Below are positions 17,444-25,271 of a stretch of 64,000 nucleotides of DNA, piece by piece. The notes under the pieces were generated by a model. That model searched no databases and was not told where the DNA came from. It saw only the letters and a list, made by a program, of their open reading frames with translations. This DNA is from JANQOH01 sp965243325 (GTDB lineage Bacteria > Pseudomonadota > Alphaproteobacteria > UBA7887). The stretch covers positions 3,286,001-3,350,000 of the forward strand of contig CBDEUQ010000003.1 in assembly GCA_965243325.1 (NCBI GenBank), read 5' to 3'. The position numbers and the translations under genes were made by a program. The stretch's first letter is position 1. Each line of letters starts with the position of its first letter.

Positions 17444-20400
17444 CTACAACCCGAAATCCATCTCGCGCACCTTCGCCTTCGCCGGCGGCTCGGGTGCCTT
17501 GCGCTGCGGCGCCTCGCGGCCGACGTTCCGATCCGGCGACGAGGGCGCGGCCCTGTCCCTGGCCGGCGCCGCCTTCTCCCGCGCGGCCTTTTCGTCGCGC
17601 TCACGCGCGGTTTCGATCCGCCTGGCGGCGGAGTCTTCGGCCCGGTCGCGCTCGCGTTCCTTGCCGTCCGGTGCGGTTTCCCGACCGGCCTCGCGCTCCC
17701 TGCGCACGTCATCGCCGATGCCTTCGAGCGCCGAGATGCGCTCGCCGGTCGCCGCTTCGAGCCGTTCCTTGAGCGCGGCCGCATCGTCGGTCACCAGCTC
17801 GGCCCGGTCGCGGGCGCGCGAGATTTCGACGTAGAGGGATTTCTGCGTGGTCAGCGCCGGATGGTTCGCTTCCATCGCCGCGATCACCGCATCGACCGTG
17901 CGTCCCTGGAACGCGTGCACGGTCGAGCACCAGGCGCGGTCGAGATGGCGCAGTTGCGGATCGCCCGGGGTCAGCGTGAGCCTGCGCCCGTCCTCCAGAC
18001 GGAACGTCACCCGGCCGTTGCGGATGCCCATGACCTCGGCCGCGCCGCTGTTGACCAGACCGAGCCCCTTGTCGTTGCGGGTCCAGCGGATGCGGTCGCC
18101 CGCGCGAAGCTCGATGCTCTCGCGGCGGTAGACCTCCGTTCCGCCCTTGCGCCCGCCGATTTCCGACGGCTTCCAGGCGACGGTCCCGCCGCCCGGCGCT
18201 TCGAGGAGGACGGTCCTGTTCCTGCGGTCGACGCCGGCAACACGCCGCTCCTCGCCCTTGGCGACGTCGATCCGCTTGTAGGCGCGGTGGAAGGCCACGA
18301 CATCGCCCGGCGCGTAGTTGGCCGCGAGCGACTTCTCCGCGTTGGTGTAGCCCTTCGAGACTAGGCGCTGGGTCTCAAGGGCGGGGCCGGCGATGCGGCC
18401 CTCGCGCACCAGGCGCTCGCGGATATGGCCGTTGATCCCCTCGCGCAACGCATGGCTCGGGGCCATCACCCCGGTGCGCTCGCGCTCTTCATGGGAGAGC
18501 TTCAGCCAGCGCGCGGCGACCGCGCCGGCGATATTGTCGGCCTTCACTTCGGCGACGTTGGCGCCGAGCCTGTCGAACGCCTTGCCGATCTCGCCGGCGA
18601 GGCTCGCCTCGACGGCGGCCTTCAGGTCCGGGTCGCGCTGGCGCATGATCTCGTCCATCACCGCCGTCTTCATGCCGGCGGCCTGGAGCTGGGCGAACGG
18701 CTTGCCGGCGTCCACCGCGTCGAGCTGCTTCGCATCGCCGACCAGCACCAGCTTCGGGACGCGCAGCGCGCCCGCGATCCGCAGCAGGTCGCGCGCCTGG
18801 ACGGTCGAGGCGAGCGAGCCCTCGTCGACCACCAGCACGGTCCTGGCGAACGCCGCGCGCATTTCCTTCGCGCCCTTCTTCGTCAACCGGCCTTCGGCGA
18901 CGCCCGCGTTGCGGGCGAGGAAGCGTTGCAGGGTCTCCGAGGCGATGCCGGATTCGGAGTTGAGCGTGTTCGCCGCCGAGGCCGAGGGCGCGAGCCCGAC
19001 CATGCGCCAGCCCTTCTTCTCGGCGAGCGTCCTCGCGCGCGCGAGCATCTTCGTCTTGCCCGTGCCGGCGTAGCCCTGGACCCCGACCGTGCGATCCTTC
19101 TCGGACAGAATGAGCTTCACCGCCTGTTTCTGGCCGGCGGTGAGCGGCCCCTTGCGCAGATGCCGCTCCACCATCCAGCCCCGCATCGGCGCCTTGCCGC
19201 GCCGTTCGCCGCCGCGCATCAGCGCGACCGTCTCGCGCTCCTCGGCCAGCGCCCTGTCGGTGGTGAGCCCGCCGCCGCCCTCCAGCGCAGGCGCGTCATG
19301 CAAACGGCCCTCGCGCTTGAGACCGGCGATAGCCCGCTCGATTTCGCCGATGGAGGCCGCGCCGGGCTCGAAGGCGAGCGCGGCCGCGAGCAGGTCGGTA
19401 TTCGAAAACACCGCGTCGCGCTCCGAGAGATGGGCCAGCGCCCAGTCCACCGCCGCGCGCGCAGGGTCGGCCTTCGCGGCGTGCTCGAACAGGTCCGGCT
19501 GACGTGGCGCAGGGGGAGCGTCCTTGACCGTTTCCGCGTCGCGCGTCTTCTCCGCCCCGTGGCGCTCCATCGCCTTGGCGACCAGCCCCTTCGCATCGAA
19601 GCCGAGCGCTGCGGCCTGCTTCTCCCAGGTCTCGCCCAGCGCCTCGCGGTCGACCTCGCGCTTGGCCGCGCGCGTCATCAGCGCCGCACGCCGGGCGAGA
19701 TGCGGGTTCTCCGCCGTCGTGCCGAGGCCCCGGCCTTCCATCGCCGCCTCGATCTCCGCGCGTCTCGTGGAAAACGCCTCCACCGTCTCGCGCGAGACCC
19801 CGGCAATCTCGAACCTTCCGTCGGCGTGGGTCTTCTCTATGGAGTAGCCGAGCTTCCCGAGCTCGCCCGCCAGCGCGTTGCGGTAGAGCGCCCCCAGCGC
19901 CATCTTCGAGGCATAGAGCCGCTCGTTGGCCATCGTCCTCCACTTGCCGTCCGGGCCGAGCAGCATGTTGGCGATCACCGAATGCGTGTGCAGCGCGGGA
20001 TCGAGGTTGCGGGACGTGTCATGCCGGAAGGTGGCGATTACCGTCTTCTGGCCGCCGGCCCGCACCATGCGCCCGCCTGCCCGGGCCTGGCCCGGACCCG
20101 ATCCGGGCTCCTGCATCCGGGTCTCGGCGGCGTTTCGCTCGAACCAGTCGAGCGCGCCCGCCACGGCGCGGTCGTGCGCCCCGACGATGCGTTCATCGCC
20201 GCCGACCAGCGCCGCAAGGGACACGCTCTTGGGCGCGCTGAAGGTCAGGTCGCAGCCGGGGCGGTGGTGAATCTCGCCCTCCTTGCCGCGCTTGCCGAGA
20301 CGCTTCCCCGAGCCGTCCGGGACCTCGCCCTCCAGCACCGCACGGAAGGTCTCCGGGTCCACCGGGCCTTCCAACCCCAGCGCCTCGGCTCCCTTGCCCG

Positions 20401-20512
20401 CCCATGCGCTCGCCGCCCTGTGCTCGTCGGAATCCCTGGCGTAGTAGGAGTCCTTTTCGTAGTAGCTCACCCCCTGCGCGGGCGAGGCCACCGCGCCGAC
20501 CGAGGCGACCAT
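17444..20512 (-). CDS. mobF: MobF-family conjugative relaxase/helicase (TrwC/TraA type)
   Basis: The product is 1,022 residues. The N-terminal relaxase domain has tyrosine pairs 17-18 and 23-24 (YYEKDSYY) for nicking, and the metal-binding histidines 164, 175 and 177 (FRHDTSRNLDPALHTH). A RecD/TraI-like helicase follows with Walker A GYAGTGKT at 480-487, VVDEGS, GDAKQLDAVDAG and a late STVHAFQGRTVDAVI motif. The last 100 residues are charged and disordered. It nicks the origin of transfer and unwinds the transferred strand. Residues 135-142 (EPGSGPGQ) are encoded by a 17-bp palindrome and look like an insert. The start overlaps the upstream stop by one base. Confidence 0.92.
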   Translation of the reverse strand: MVASVGAVASPAQGVSYYEKDSYYARDSDEHRAASAWAGKGAEALGLEGPVDPETFRAVLEGEVPDGSGKRLGKRGKEGEIHHRPGCDLTFSAPKSVSLAALVGGDERIVGAHDRAVAGALDWFERNAAETRMQEPGSGPGQARAGGRMVRAGGQKTVIATFRHDTSRNLDPALHTHSVIANMLLGPDGKWRTMANERLYASKMALGALYRNALAGELGKLGYSIEKTHADGRFEIAGVSRETVEAFSTRRAEIEAAMEGRGLGTTAENPHLARRAALMTRAAKREVDREALGETWEKQAAALGFDAKGLVAKAMERHGAEKTRDAETVKDAPPAPRQPDLFEHAAKADPARAAVDWALAHLSERDAVFSNTDLLAAALAFEPGAASIGEIERAIAGLKREGRLHDAPALEGGGGLTTDRALAEERETVALMRGGERRGKAPMRGWMVERHLRKGPLTAGQKQAVKLILSEKDRTVGVQGYAGTGKTKMLARARTLAEKKGWRMVGLAPSASAANTLNSESGIASETLQRFLARNAGVAEGRLTKKGAKEMRAAFARTVLVVDEGSLASTVQARDLLRIAGALRVPKLVLVGDAKQLDAVDAGKPFAQLQAAGMKTAVMDEIMRQRDPDLKAAVEASLAGEIGKAFDRLGANVAEVKADNIAGAVAARWLKLSHEERERTGVMAPSHALREGINGHIRERLVREGRIAGPALETQRLVSKGYTNAEKSLAANYAPGDVVAFHRAYKRIDVAKGEERRVAGVDRRNRTVLLEAPGGGTVAWKPSEIGGRKGGTEVYRRESIELRAGDRIRWTRNDKGLGLVNSGAAEVMGIRNGRVTFRLEDGRRLTLTPGDPQLRHLDRAWCSTVHAFQGRTVDAVIAAMEANHPALTTQKSLYVEISRARDRAELVTDDAAALKERLEAATGERISALEGIGDDVRREREAGRETAPDGKERERDRAEDSAARRIETARERDEKAAREKAAPARDRAAPSSPDRNVGREAPQRKAPEPPAKAKVREMDFGL
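20091..20107. repeat. Palindromic element inside the relaxase gene
   Basis: CCCGGACCCGATCCGGG forms a near-perfect hairpin and lies in frame in the relaxase. Similar stems occur at 56587-56605 inside an IS630 transposase and at about 5888-5910 in non-coding DNA. Confidence 0.5.
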
Positions 20513-21168
20513 CAGAACCAGCGCCCGCGCGGACGGGCGGGCGGCTCATACGCCTCTTCGGGCTCCGCATCGACGTGCGGTTCGGGCAAGGGGACGGAAC
20601 CGTTCGGGCGGGACCCGCCCGTCGGCGCAACGGTCGAAACGGCGCGTCCGGGTTCCGGGGCGGGCGCCGCCGAGGCGGCTCTCGCCGGCACACGGTTCGG
20701 TTCGTGCGCCGTATACGGCGGAACGTCCTCAATGAAGCCGGGCCGGCGCTCCGCTGCCGACGGCCGGCGCGCGGCCGCTCTCGACATCCCCGCCGTTTCG
20801 TGCCGCGCCAGGTTCAGCAGGCCCGACAGCGTGAACACCGCCACGAATCCCGCGATGGCGCCGAGCCGCATGTTGTCCCCGATGACGGAGAGGATATGTC
20901 TCCGCGACTCCCGCGCCGCCGGCCAGGTCGCCACGCCCTCGCGGAGCCACGTCACGGTCCTGCCGTCCGACAGGCGGTATTTCGTCGACGCGCGCTCGTC
21001 GAAGCCGACGAAGATCAGCGCCTGCACCACGCTCACCTTGCGCGCGGCGTACCAATCGTGGGCATCGGTGTAGCGCGTCAGCGCCAGCGCGGGCAGCAGC
21101 AGCGCCATCGCCGCCGCCCCCAGCGCCCCCAGCACCAGCGCCCGCCGCAGCCGGTCGAGGTCGATCAT
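20512..21168 (-). CDS. Membrane protein resembling a coupling-protein N-terminus, no ATPase
   Basis: From the ATG at 21168 (an upstream ATG at 21195 is also possible) the product is 218 residues. It has two membrane segments (ALVLGALGAAAMALLLPALAL and, about 85 residues later, LGAIAGFVAVFTLSGLLNLA) flanking a periplasmic loop. This is the layout of TraD/TrwB-type coupling-protein N-termini. Instead of the expected ATPase with Walker A, a proline/glutamate-rich tail follows and ends EPPARPRGRWF. The stop overlaps the relaxase start by one base, so the two are probably co-translated. It may be a coupling protein with an internal deletion, or a distinct adaptor protein. Confidence 0.55.
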   Translation of the reverse strand: MIDLDRLRRALVLGALGAAAMALLLPALALTRYTDAHDWYAARKVSVVQALIFVGFDERASTKYRLSDGRTVTWLREGVATWPAARESRRHILSVIGDNMRLGAIAGFVAVFTLSGLLNLARHETAGMSRAAARRPSAAERRPGFIEDVPPYTAHEPNRVPARAASAAPAPEPGRAVSTVAPTGGSRPNGSVPLPEPHVDAEPEEAYEPPARPRGRWF

Positions 21169-21528
21169 CGGCCCCGCTCCGGGAGCCGCCGGCAAGCGTC
21201 CGGTCGTGCGCGGCGGAGCGCGAACATCCCGTCAGGATCGGTGTCCGAGCCGTCGCGATGGAGGGTGTCGGGCGCGGCCATGGACACAAGGATAGGACCG
21301 CCGCGAAGCCCCGCAAGTCCTCGCCTGCAGGCGATTTTCCGCGAATCATACTCCAGGGTACTCAGGGGTACGTCTGGCGTCGAAAATCCCCGGAAAAAAT
21401 TTTCGCCCGATTCGCGCGGCGCGTCCGAATTGGACGATTCGACCTAATCGACAGCCGATTCCGGCGGGCCGCCATCGCCCTCGGCAGCCGGTCGGCACGT
21501 CGAGCCGACCGGCGACACGGCCCCCCGC
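21169..21528. other. Interval between conjugation genes and third integrase
   Basis: No gene is supported here. It should hold the promoter of the coupling-like protein/relaxase unit and the 3' flank of the convergent-side integrase. The repeat at 21349-21370 is the only clear structure. Confidence 0.35.
21349..21370 (-). repeat. 22-bp inverted repeat, copy 2 (partner at 13489-13510)
   Basis: The plus strand begins TACTCCAGGGTACTCAGGGG. It matches the reverse complement of 13489-13510 at 20 of 22 positions. A shorter relative, CTCAAGGGTACG, is at 23060-23071 in the same orientation, so copies lie on both sides of the third integrase gene. Confidence 0.5.
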
Positions 21529-22713
21529 TCAGGCCGAGGCGGTCTCCGCCTTTGCCGGCGTCTTGAAAATGTCATCACCGATGCTGTCGGCCACTCTCGC
21601 GGACGATGCCTTGATCGAATCCCGCGCCAGATGCGCATAGCGCGAGGTCGTCTCGATCTTGTTGTGACCCAACAGCTTGCCGATCATCGACAGGCTCTCG
21701 CCGAGCGCCAGCGCCCTGGAAGCGAAGCTGTGTCGCAAGTCGTGAAGCCGCACGTCGTCTAGGTCCGCCTCCGCCCGCACCCGGTCCCAGTAGTGGTTGA
21801 GATCGGCAAGGTGTTTGCCGGGCTTGGTGCCCGAGATCACCCACGGGTTGCCCGCGATGCGCGGCAGCTCCGCCAGCACCCGCGCCGCCGGCGGCGACAG
21901 CGGCACCAGCCGAGCGCCGGTCTTCGAATCGGCGAGCTTCAACTCGCCCGCTTCAAGATCGACATGCTTCCATTCGAGCGCGACGATCTCGTTGCGCCGG
22001 CACCCGGTCAGCATCAGCAGACGGATCGCCGCCGCCGGATAGACCGGAAGCCTTCCCTCGGCCTCCATCTCGTTCAGCACCGCGCCCAGGTGGCGGAACT
22101 CCGCCTCGGTCAGGAACCGCTCGCGCTTCTTCTCCTGGTACTTGCGCACGTATTTGCACGGGTTGCCCCCGCTGCGCAGCTTCCACTCCTCGGCGAAGTT
22201 GAACAGGCTGGTCCCGATCTCCAGCGCCCGGTTCGCCTGGTAGGGAATGTGGTGCAGATCGCGGTGCAACGCGTCGATGTGCTCGCGTTCGACATCCTCC
22301 ACCGCCACGTCGCCGTAGGACGGCAGGATGAAACGTTCGACCGCCCTGCGGTACGCCTTCCGCGTGCTCTCCTTGCAGCGCATGTCGACATGCTCCGTCA
22401 GGTAGCGCGCGGCGAGATCCGCCACCGTCACCGAACCCCGCTCCACCGGGTTCTCGCCGCTCCTCATGCGGTTGAGGGTCGTGGCCGCTTTCTTGCGCGC
22501 CTCGTCGGCGGTCATGACCCCGTGGCGCCCGAGCGTCACGCGGCGCGACTTCCCCTTGTGCCGGGTCTGGACGACATAGACCTTCGACCCGGACGGATAG
22601 ACCCTCACCCCGAAGCCGGGAATGCGGTCGTCCCAGAAGACCTCGTCGCGGTCCTCGACGACGAGCGCATCGACGGTGCGCTTGGAGATGGTGCGAAACT
22701 TCAGCTTGGCCAT
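21529..22713 (-). CDS. Tyrosine integrase with DUF4102-type N-terminus
   Basis: The ATG at 22713 (AAGGGG upstream) gives 394 residues. Residues 1-90 are the arm-binding domain (IPGFGVRVYPSGSKVYVVQTR), 95-190 the core-binding domain, then the catalytic domain with arginine 239 (TGCRRNE), H-x-x-R at 324-327 (HDLRHSF), histidine 350 (LLGHNKIETT) and tyrosine 359 (SRYAHL). All key residues are present. It sits at the right-hand end of the conjugation module, which is where such integrases usually lie relative to an attachment site. The upstream DNA has CGTAAGCG repeats that could be arm sites. Confidence 0.92.
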   Translation of the reverse strand: MAKLKFRTISKRTVDALVVEDRDEVFWDDRIPGFGVRVYPSGSKVYVVQTRHKGKSRRVTLGRHGVMTADEARKKAATTLNRMRSGENPVERGSVTVADLAARYLTEHVDMRCKESTRKAYRRAVERFILPSYGDVAVEDVEREHIDALHRDLHHIPYQANRALEIGTSLFNFAEEWKLRSGGNPCKYVRKYQEKKRERFLTEAEFRHLGAVLNEMEAEGRLPVYPAAAIRLLMLTGCRRNEIVALEWKHVDLEAGELKLADSKTGARLVPLSPPAARVLAELPRIAGNPWVISGTKPGKHLADLNHYWDRVRAEADLDDVRLHDLRHSFASRALALGESLSMIGKLLGHNKIETTSRYAHLARDSIKASSARVADSIGDDIFKTPAKAETASA

Positions 22714-23097
22714 GCGATGCCCCTTCTTGAGAATGGTTCTCAGGTTCCGAAAGCGTTCGGTCACGCAGTGATGGAGGGGACGATGGCACAGAGCGCAGGC
22801 TGCCGAATGCCGGCAGAACGTGCAGTTGGCATCGTCGTCCTCATCATCGCCACACCTTGAACGAACGCTTTCCAGGTTCCCAGTCGGCCGCCGATTCGCT
22901 ATTCGCCGTAAGCGTAAGATGGTCGTAAGCGACCGGAGTCGTTCTCCCGGGTCTTGTAGCGTAGCAGAACGAGGGTTTCAAGAGGCGTCGACGTGGGCAC
23001 AAGCCATTGTGCTATAGAGAATAATCATCGAAATGTCGCCTCCTGCGTTCTAAAGGCATCTCAAGGGTACGCATGTCCAGATATCCGAAAATCACCG
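22714..23097. promoter_or_regulatory. Integrase upstream region with short repeats; candidate attachment region
   Basis: CGTAAGCG occurs at 22907-22914 and 22924-22931, with an overlapping CGTAAGAT at 22913. CTCAAGGGTACG at 23060-23071 resembles the 21349 repeat. There is no gene. The IS1595 transposase reading frame breaks off at 23098, so this could be the element-chromosome junction. Confidence 0.4.
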
Positions 23098-23925
23098 TCA
23101 ATTTAAGTGCTTCGGAGACAGCTTGTGGTACGTCCCGGCGATCCCGCGCTTGAACATCGCCCAGAAGCTTTCGACGCCGTTGGTGTGCGCCATGCCCCGC
23201 ACGAACTCGTTGATCCCGTGGTTGACCGCCTCGTGGTCGTACCAAGGCTGGAGAGCGTGATAGACGGCTGACTCGTCGGTGTAGACGGTCGCGCCGGCGC
23301 GCACGTTCTCGGCGACGAAACCGGCGACGTGCTGGGCATCCGTGCGCCGCACGTGCCGCGCGACGATCCGGTTGCTCTCGCGGTCCTTCACGCCAACGAC
23401 CGCCTCCATGTCCACCGCGCCCCGGCCCGTCGCCACCTTGCGCTCCGCATTGGACTTGTTCTTGCGCTTGCCGCCGACGTAAGTCTCATCGGCTTCCACC
23501 GGCCCGAAGAACGCCGCGCCGCCCTGATCGTCGTCATCGCGGTCGAAAGCCTTGCGGATGCGTTGCAGCATGAACCACGCCGTTGCCTGCCGGACGCCAA
23601 TATCCCGGCCCAGCTTGACGCTCGACACACCCTTCAAGCTCGTCAGGTGCAGATAGATCGCATAGACCCACTTGCGAAACGGAAGCTTCGACCGCTCCAT
23701 GACGGAGCCGACACGGACGCTGAAATGCCGCTTGCAGGACGGGCAGTAGTAGGGCAACGGCGGCCGTCCGGTGCACTCGATTGTCTCTGTCGAACCGCAG
23801 CGCGGGCAAACGCGACCGTTCGGCCACATCTTCGCTTCAAACCACTCGCGGGCCGTCTCCTCTGTCGGGAAAATCTCTCCCATCTCCATGACGGTCACGC
23901 CTTCGCGGTAGTGCTTGCCAGCCAT
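23098..23925 (-). CDS. IS1595-family transposase, C-terminus missing
   Basis: From the ATG at 23925 (GAGAGGGAA upstream) 275 residues are encoded. A zinc ribbon (CPRCGSTETIECTGRPPLPYYCPSC) lies near residues 33-60, then a helix-turn-helix. The ISXO2-like catalytic domain follows, with EADETYVGG (first D), YTDESAVYHAL (second D) and HTNGVESFWAMFKRG (N and E/K region). The frame ends abruptly after LSPKHLN, where members of this family normally continue with an RYVxEF-type segment for some tens of residues. So the 3' end has probably been replaced by the DNA to its left. The catalytic residues are present, but the truncation may inactivate it. Confidence 0.8.
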   Translation of the reverse strand: MAGKHYREGVTVMEMGEIFPTEETAREWFEAKMWPNGRVCPRCGSTETIECTGRPPLPYYCPSCKRHFSVRVGSVMERSKLPFRKWVYAIYLHLTSLKGVSSVKLGRDIGVRQATAWFMLQRIRKAFDRDDDDQGGAAFFGPVEADETYVGGKRKNKSNAERKVATGRGAVDMEAVVGVKDRESNRIVARHVRRTDAQHVAGFVAENVRAGATVYTDESAVYHALQPWYDHEAVNHGINEFVRGMAHTNGVESFWAMFKRGIAGTYHKLSPKHLN

Positions 23926-23991
23926 TTCCCTCTCCTCTGTTACAGAGAATATGGGGCTTGCCGGCCATTTAGTCAAGCGGATATTTCCCAA

Positions 23992-25271
23992 GGTGACGTA
24001 AGAATTTATGTGTCAGGTGGGAAGGGGGTACTCCCTGTGGTGACGACAACCACAAACAGGAGCACCCCGCATGTCCCAGCAAGCTGCGACGATCATGAGC
24101 CTACCCCAGGCCTTTGAGGTGGTGAAGGAGATGCAGGCAGGCGGACTGGACTGGGGCGAGGGCTACCGCCCGCTCGGCCGCCAGGCGCTGGCCGAGATCA
24201 TCGAGGGCCGGATGGCCGAGGCGGTGGATCGCTGGCTCGACAACCTCGACGCCGGCGCGATGCGCGACCGGCGCAACGGGACCTACCGCCGCTGCCTGCT
24301 GAGCGAGCTCGGCGACATCGAGCTCAACGTGCCGCGCACCCGGCACTTCTGCCCGACCGGGGTTGTGAAGAGCTACGCAAGGCGCGCGCCGGAGATCGAC
24401 CGTGCCATCCTGGCCGGCTTCGTGCTGGGGCTTTCGACGCGCAAGGTGGGCGAGGTCCTGCTGGCCCTGCTCGGGCGCCCGGTCTCGGCCGCGACGGTGA
24501 GCCGGGTCTCCAAGACGCTCGACATGGCGGTCGAGGCCTTCCACCGCAGGCCGCTGAAGAACGCCTACAAGGCGCTGATGCTCGACGGCGTGGTGCTGGC
24601 CCGCAAGACCGGCGCCGGCGCGCTCAGGAGGCCGGTCCTGGTGGCGCTCGGCATCCGCCCCGACGGCAAGAAGGAGATCATCGACTTCCATCTCGCCGTC
24701 AGCGAAGGCGCCCGCGAGTGGGAAGTGTTCCTCAACCGGCTGTACCACCGCGGGCTCACCGGCGAAGGCCTTGAGATGATCTGCGTCGATGGCGGCAAGG
24801 GCCTGCTGGCTGCCTTGCCGTTCGTCTATCCCGGCATCCCGGTTCAGAGGTGCTGGGCGCACAAGATGCGCAACATCCTCAACAAGGTCCGCAAGGCCGA
24901 CCAGGAGGCCGTCAAGGCCGATGTCCACGCCGTCATGAATGCAAAGAGCCGCCGCAAGGCCCAGAGCGCCGCCCGACGCTTCGCCGACCGCTGGCAAAGC
25001 ACCTACCCCAAGGCCGTCGCCTGCCTGCGCAGCGATCTCGACGAGCTGCTCACCTGCTTCCGCTACCGGACCCTCGATGAGCGAAAGCGGGTCAGGACCA
25101 CCAACGCCATCGAACGAAGGTTCCGGGAGGTCCGCAGACGAACCCGGCCCATGGGAACCTTCCAGGACCGGACCTCAATGGACCGCGTCCTCTACGCGGT
25201 ATTCATCCACGAAAACAAGTCTCAGGGAATCAGCACCCCCGTCTCCCTGACACATAACTCTTGACGTTACC
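23992..25271 (+). mobile_element. IS256-family insertion sequence, copy A
   Basis: It is 1,280 bp, bounded by imperfect inverted repeats of about 26 bp (GGTGACGT...TTATGTGTCAGG and its partner GGTAACGT...TTATGTGTCAGG). TTTCCCAA occurs immediately on both sides (23984-23991 and 25272-25279) as the target duplication. The single gene is intact. Confidence 0.93.
24071..25264 (+). CDS. IS256-family transposase, copy A
   Basis: The 397-residue mutator-type transposase starts MSQQAATIMSLPQAFEVVKE, with CAGGAG upstream. The DDE signature is present: LMLDGVVLA (first D), MICVDGGKGLL (second D) and TTNAIERRFREVRRR (E). PVQRCWAHKMRNILNKV is the conserved C-x2-H-containing region of the family. It catalyses cut-out or copy-out transposition of its own 1,280-bp element. 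The translation is identical to copies B and C, which means recent spread. The last residues (SLTHNS) are encoded inside the terminal repeat. Confidence 0.96.
   Translation: MSQQAATIMSLPQAFEVVKEMQAGGLDWGEGYRPLGRQALAEIIEGRMAEAVDRWLDNLDAGAMRDRRNGTYRRCLLSELGDIELNVPRTRHFCPTGVVKSYARRAPEIDRAILAGFVLGLSTRKVGEVLLALLGRPVSAATVSRVSKTLDMAVEAFHRRPLKNAYKALMLDGVVLARKTGAGALRRPVLVALGIRPDGKKEIIDFHLAVSEGAREWEVFLNRLYHRGLTGEGLEMICVDGGKGLLAALPFVYPGIPVQRCWAHKMRNILNKVRKADQEAVKADVHAVMNAKSRRKAQSAARRFADRWQSTYPKAVACLRSDLDELLTCFRYRTLDERKRVRTTNAIERRFREVRRRTRPMGTFQDRTSMDRVLYAVFIHENKSQGISTPVSLTHNS

Noticed and set aside
23098..23991. Transposase start at 23991
   Set aside because: The extra residues (GNIRLTKWPASPIF) are encoded by the element's terminal repeat region; the ATG at 23925 has a ribosome-binding site.
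25175..25271. Receptor C-terminus reading into IS256 copy A
   Set aside because: These residues are encoded by the insertion sequence, not by the receptor.
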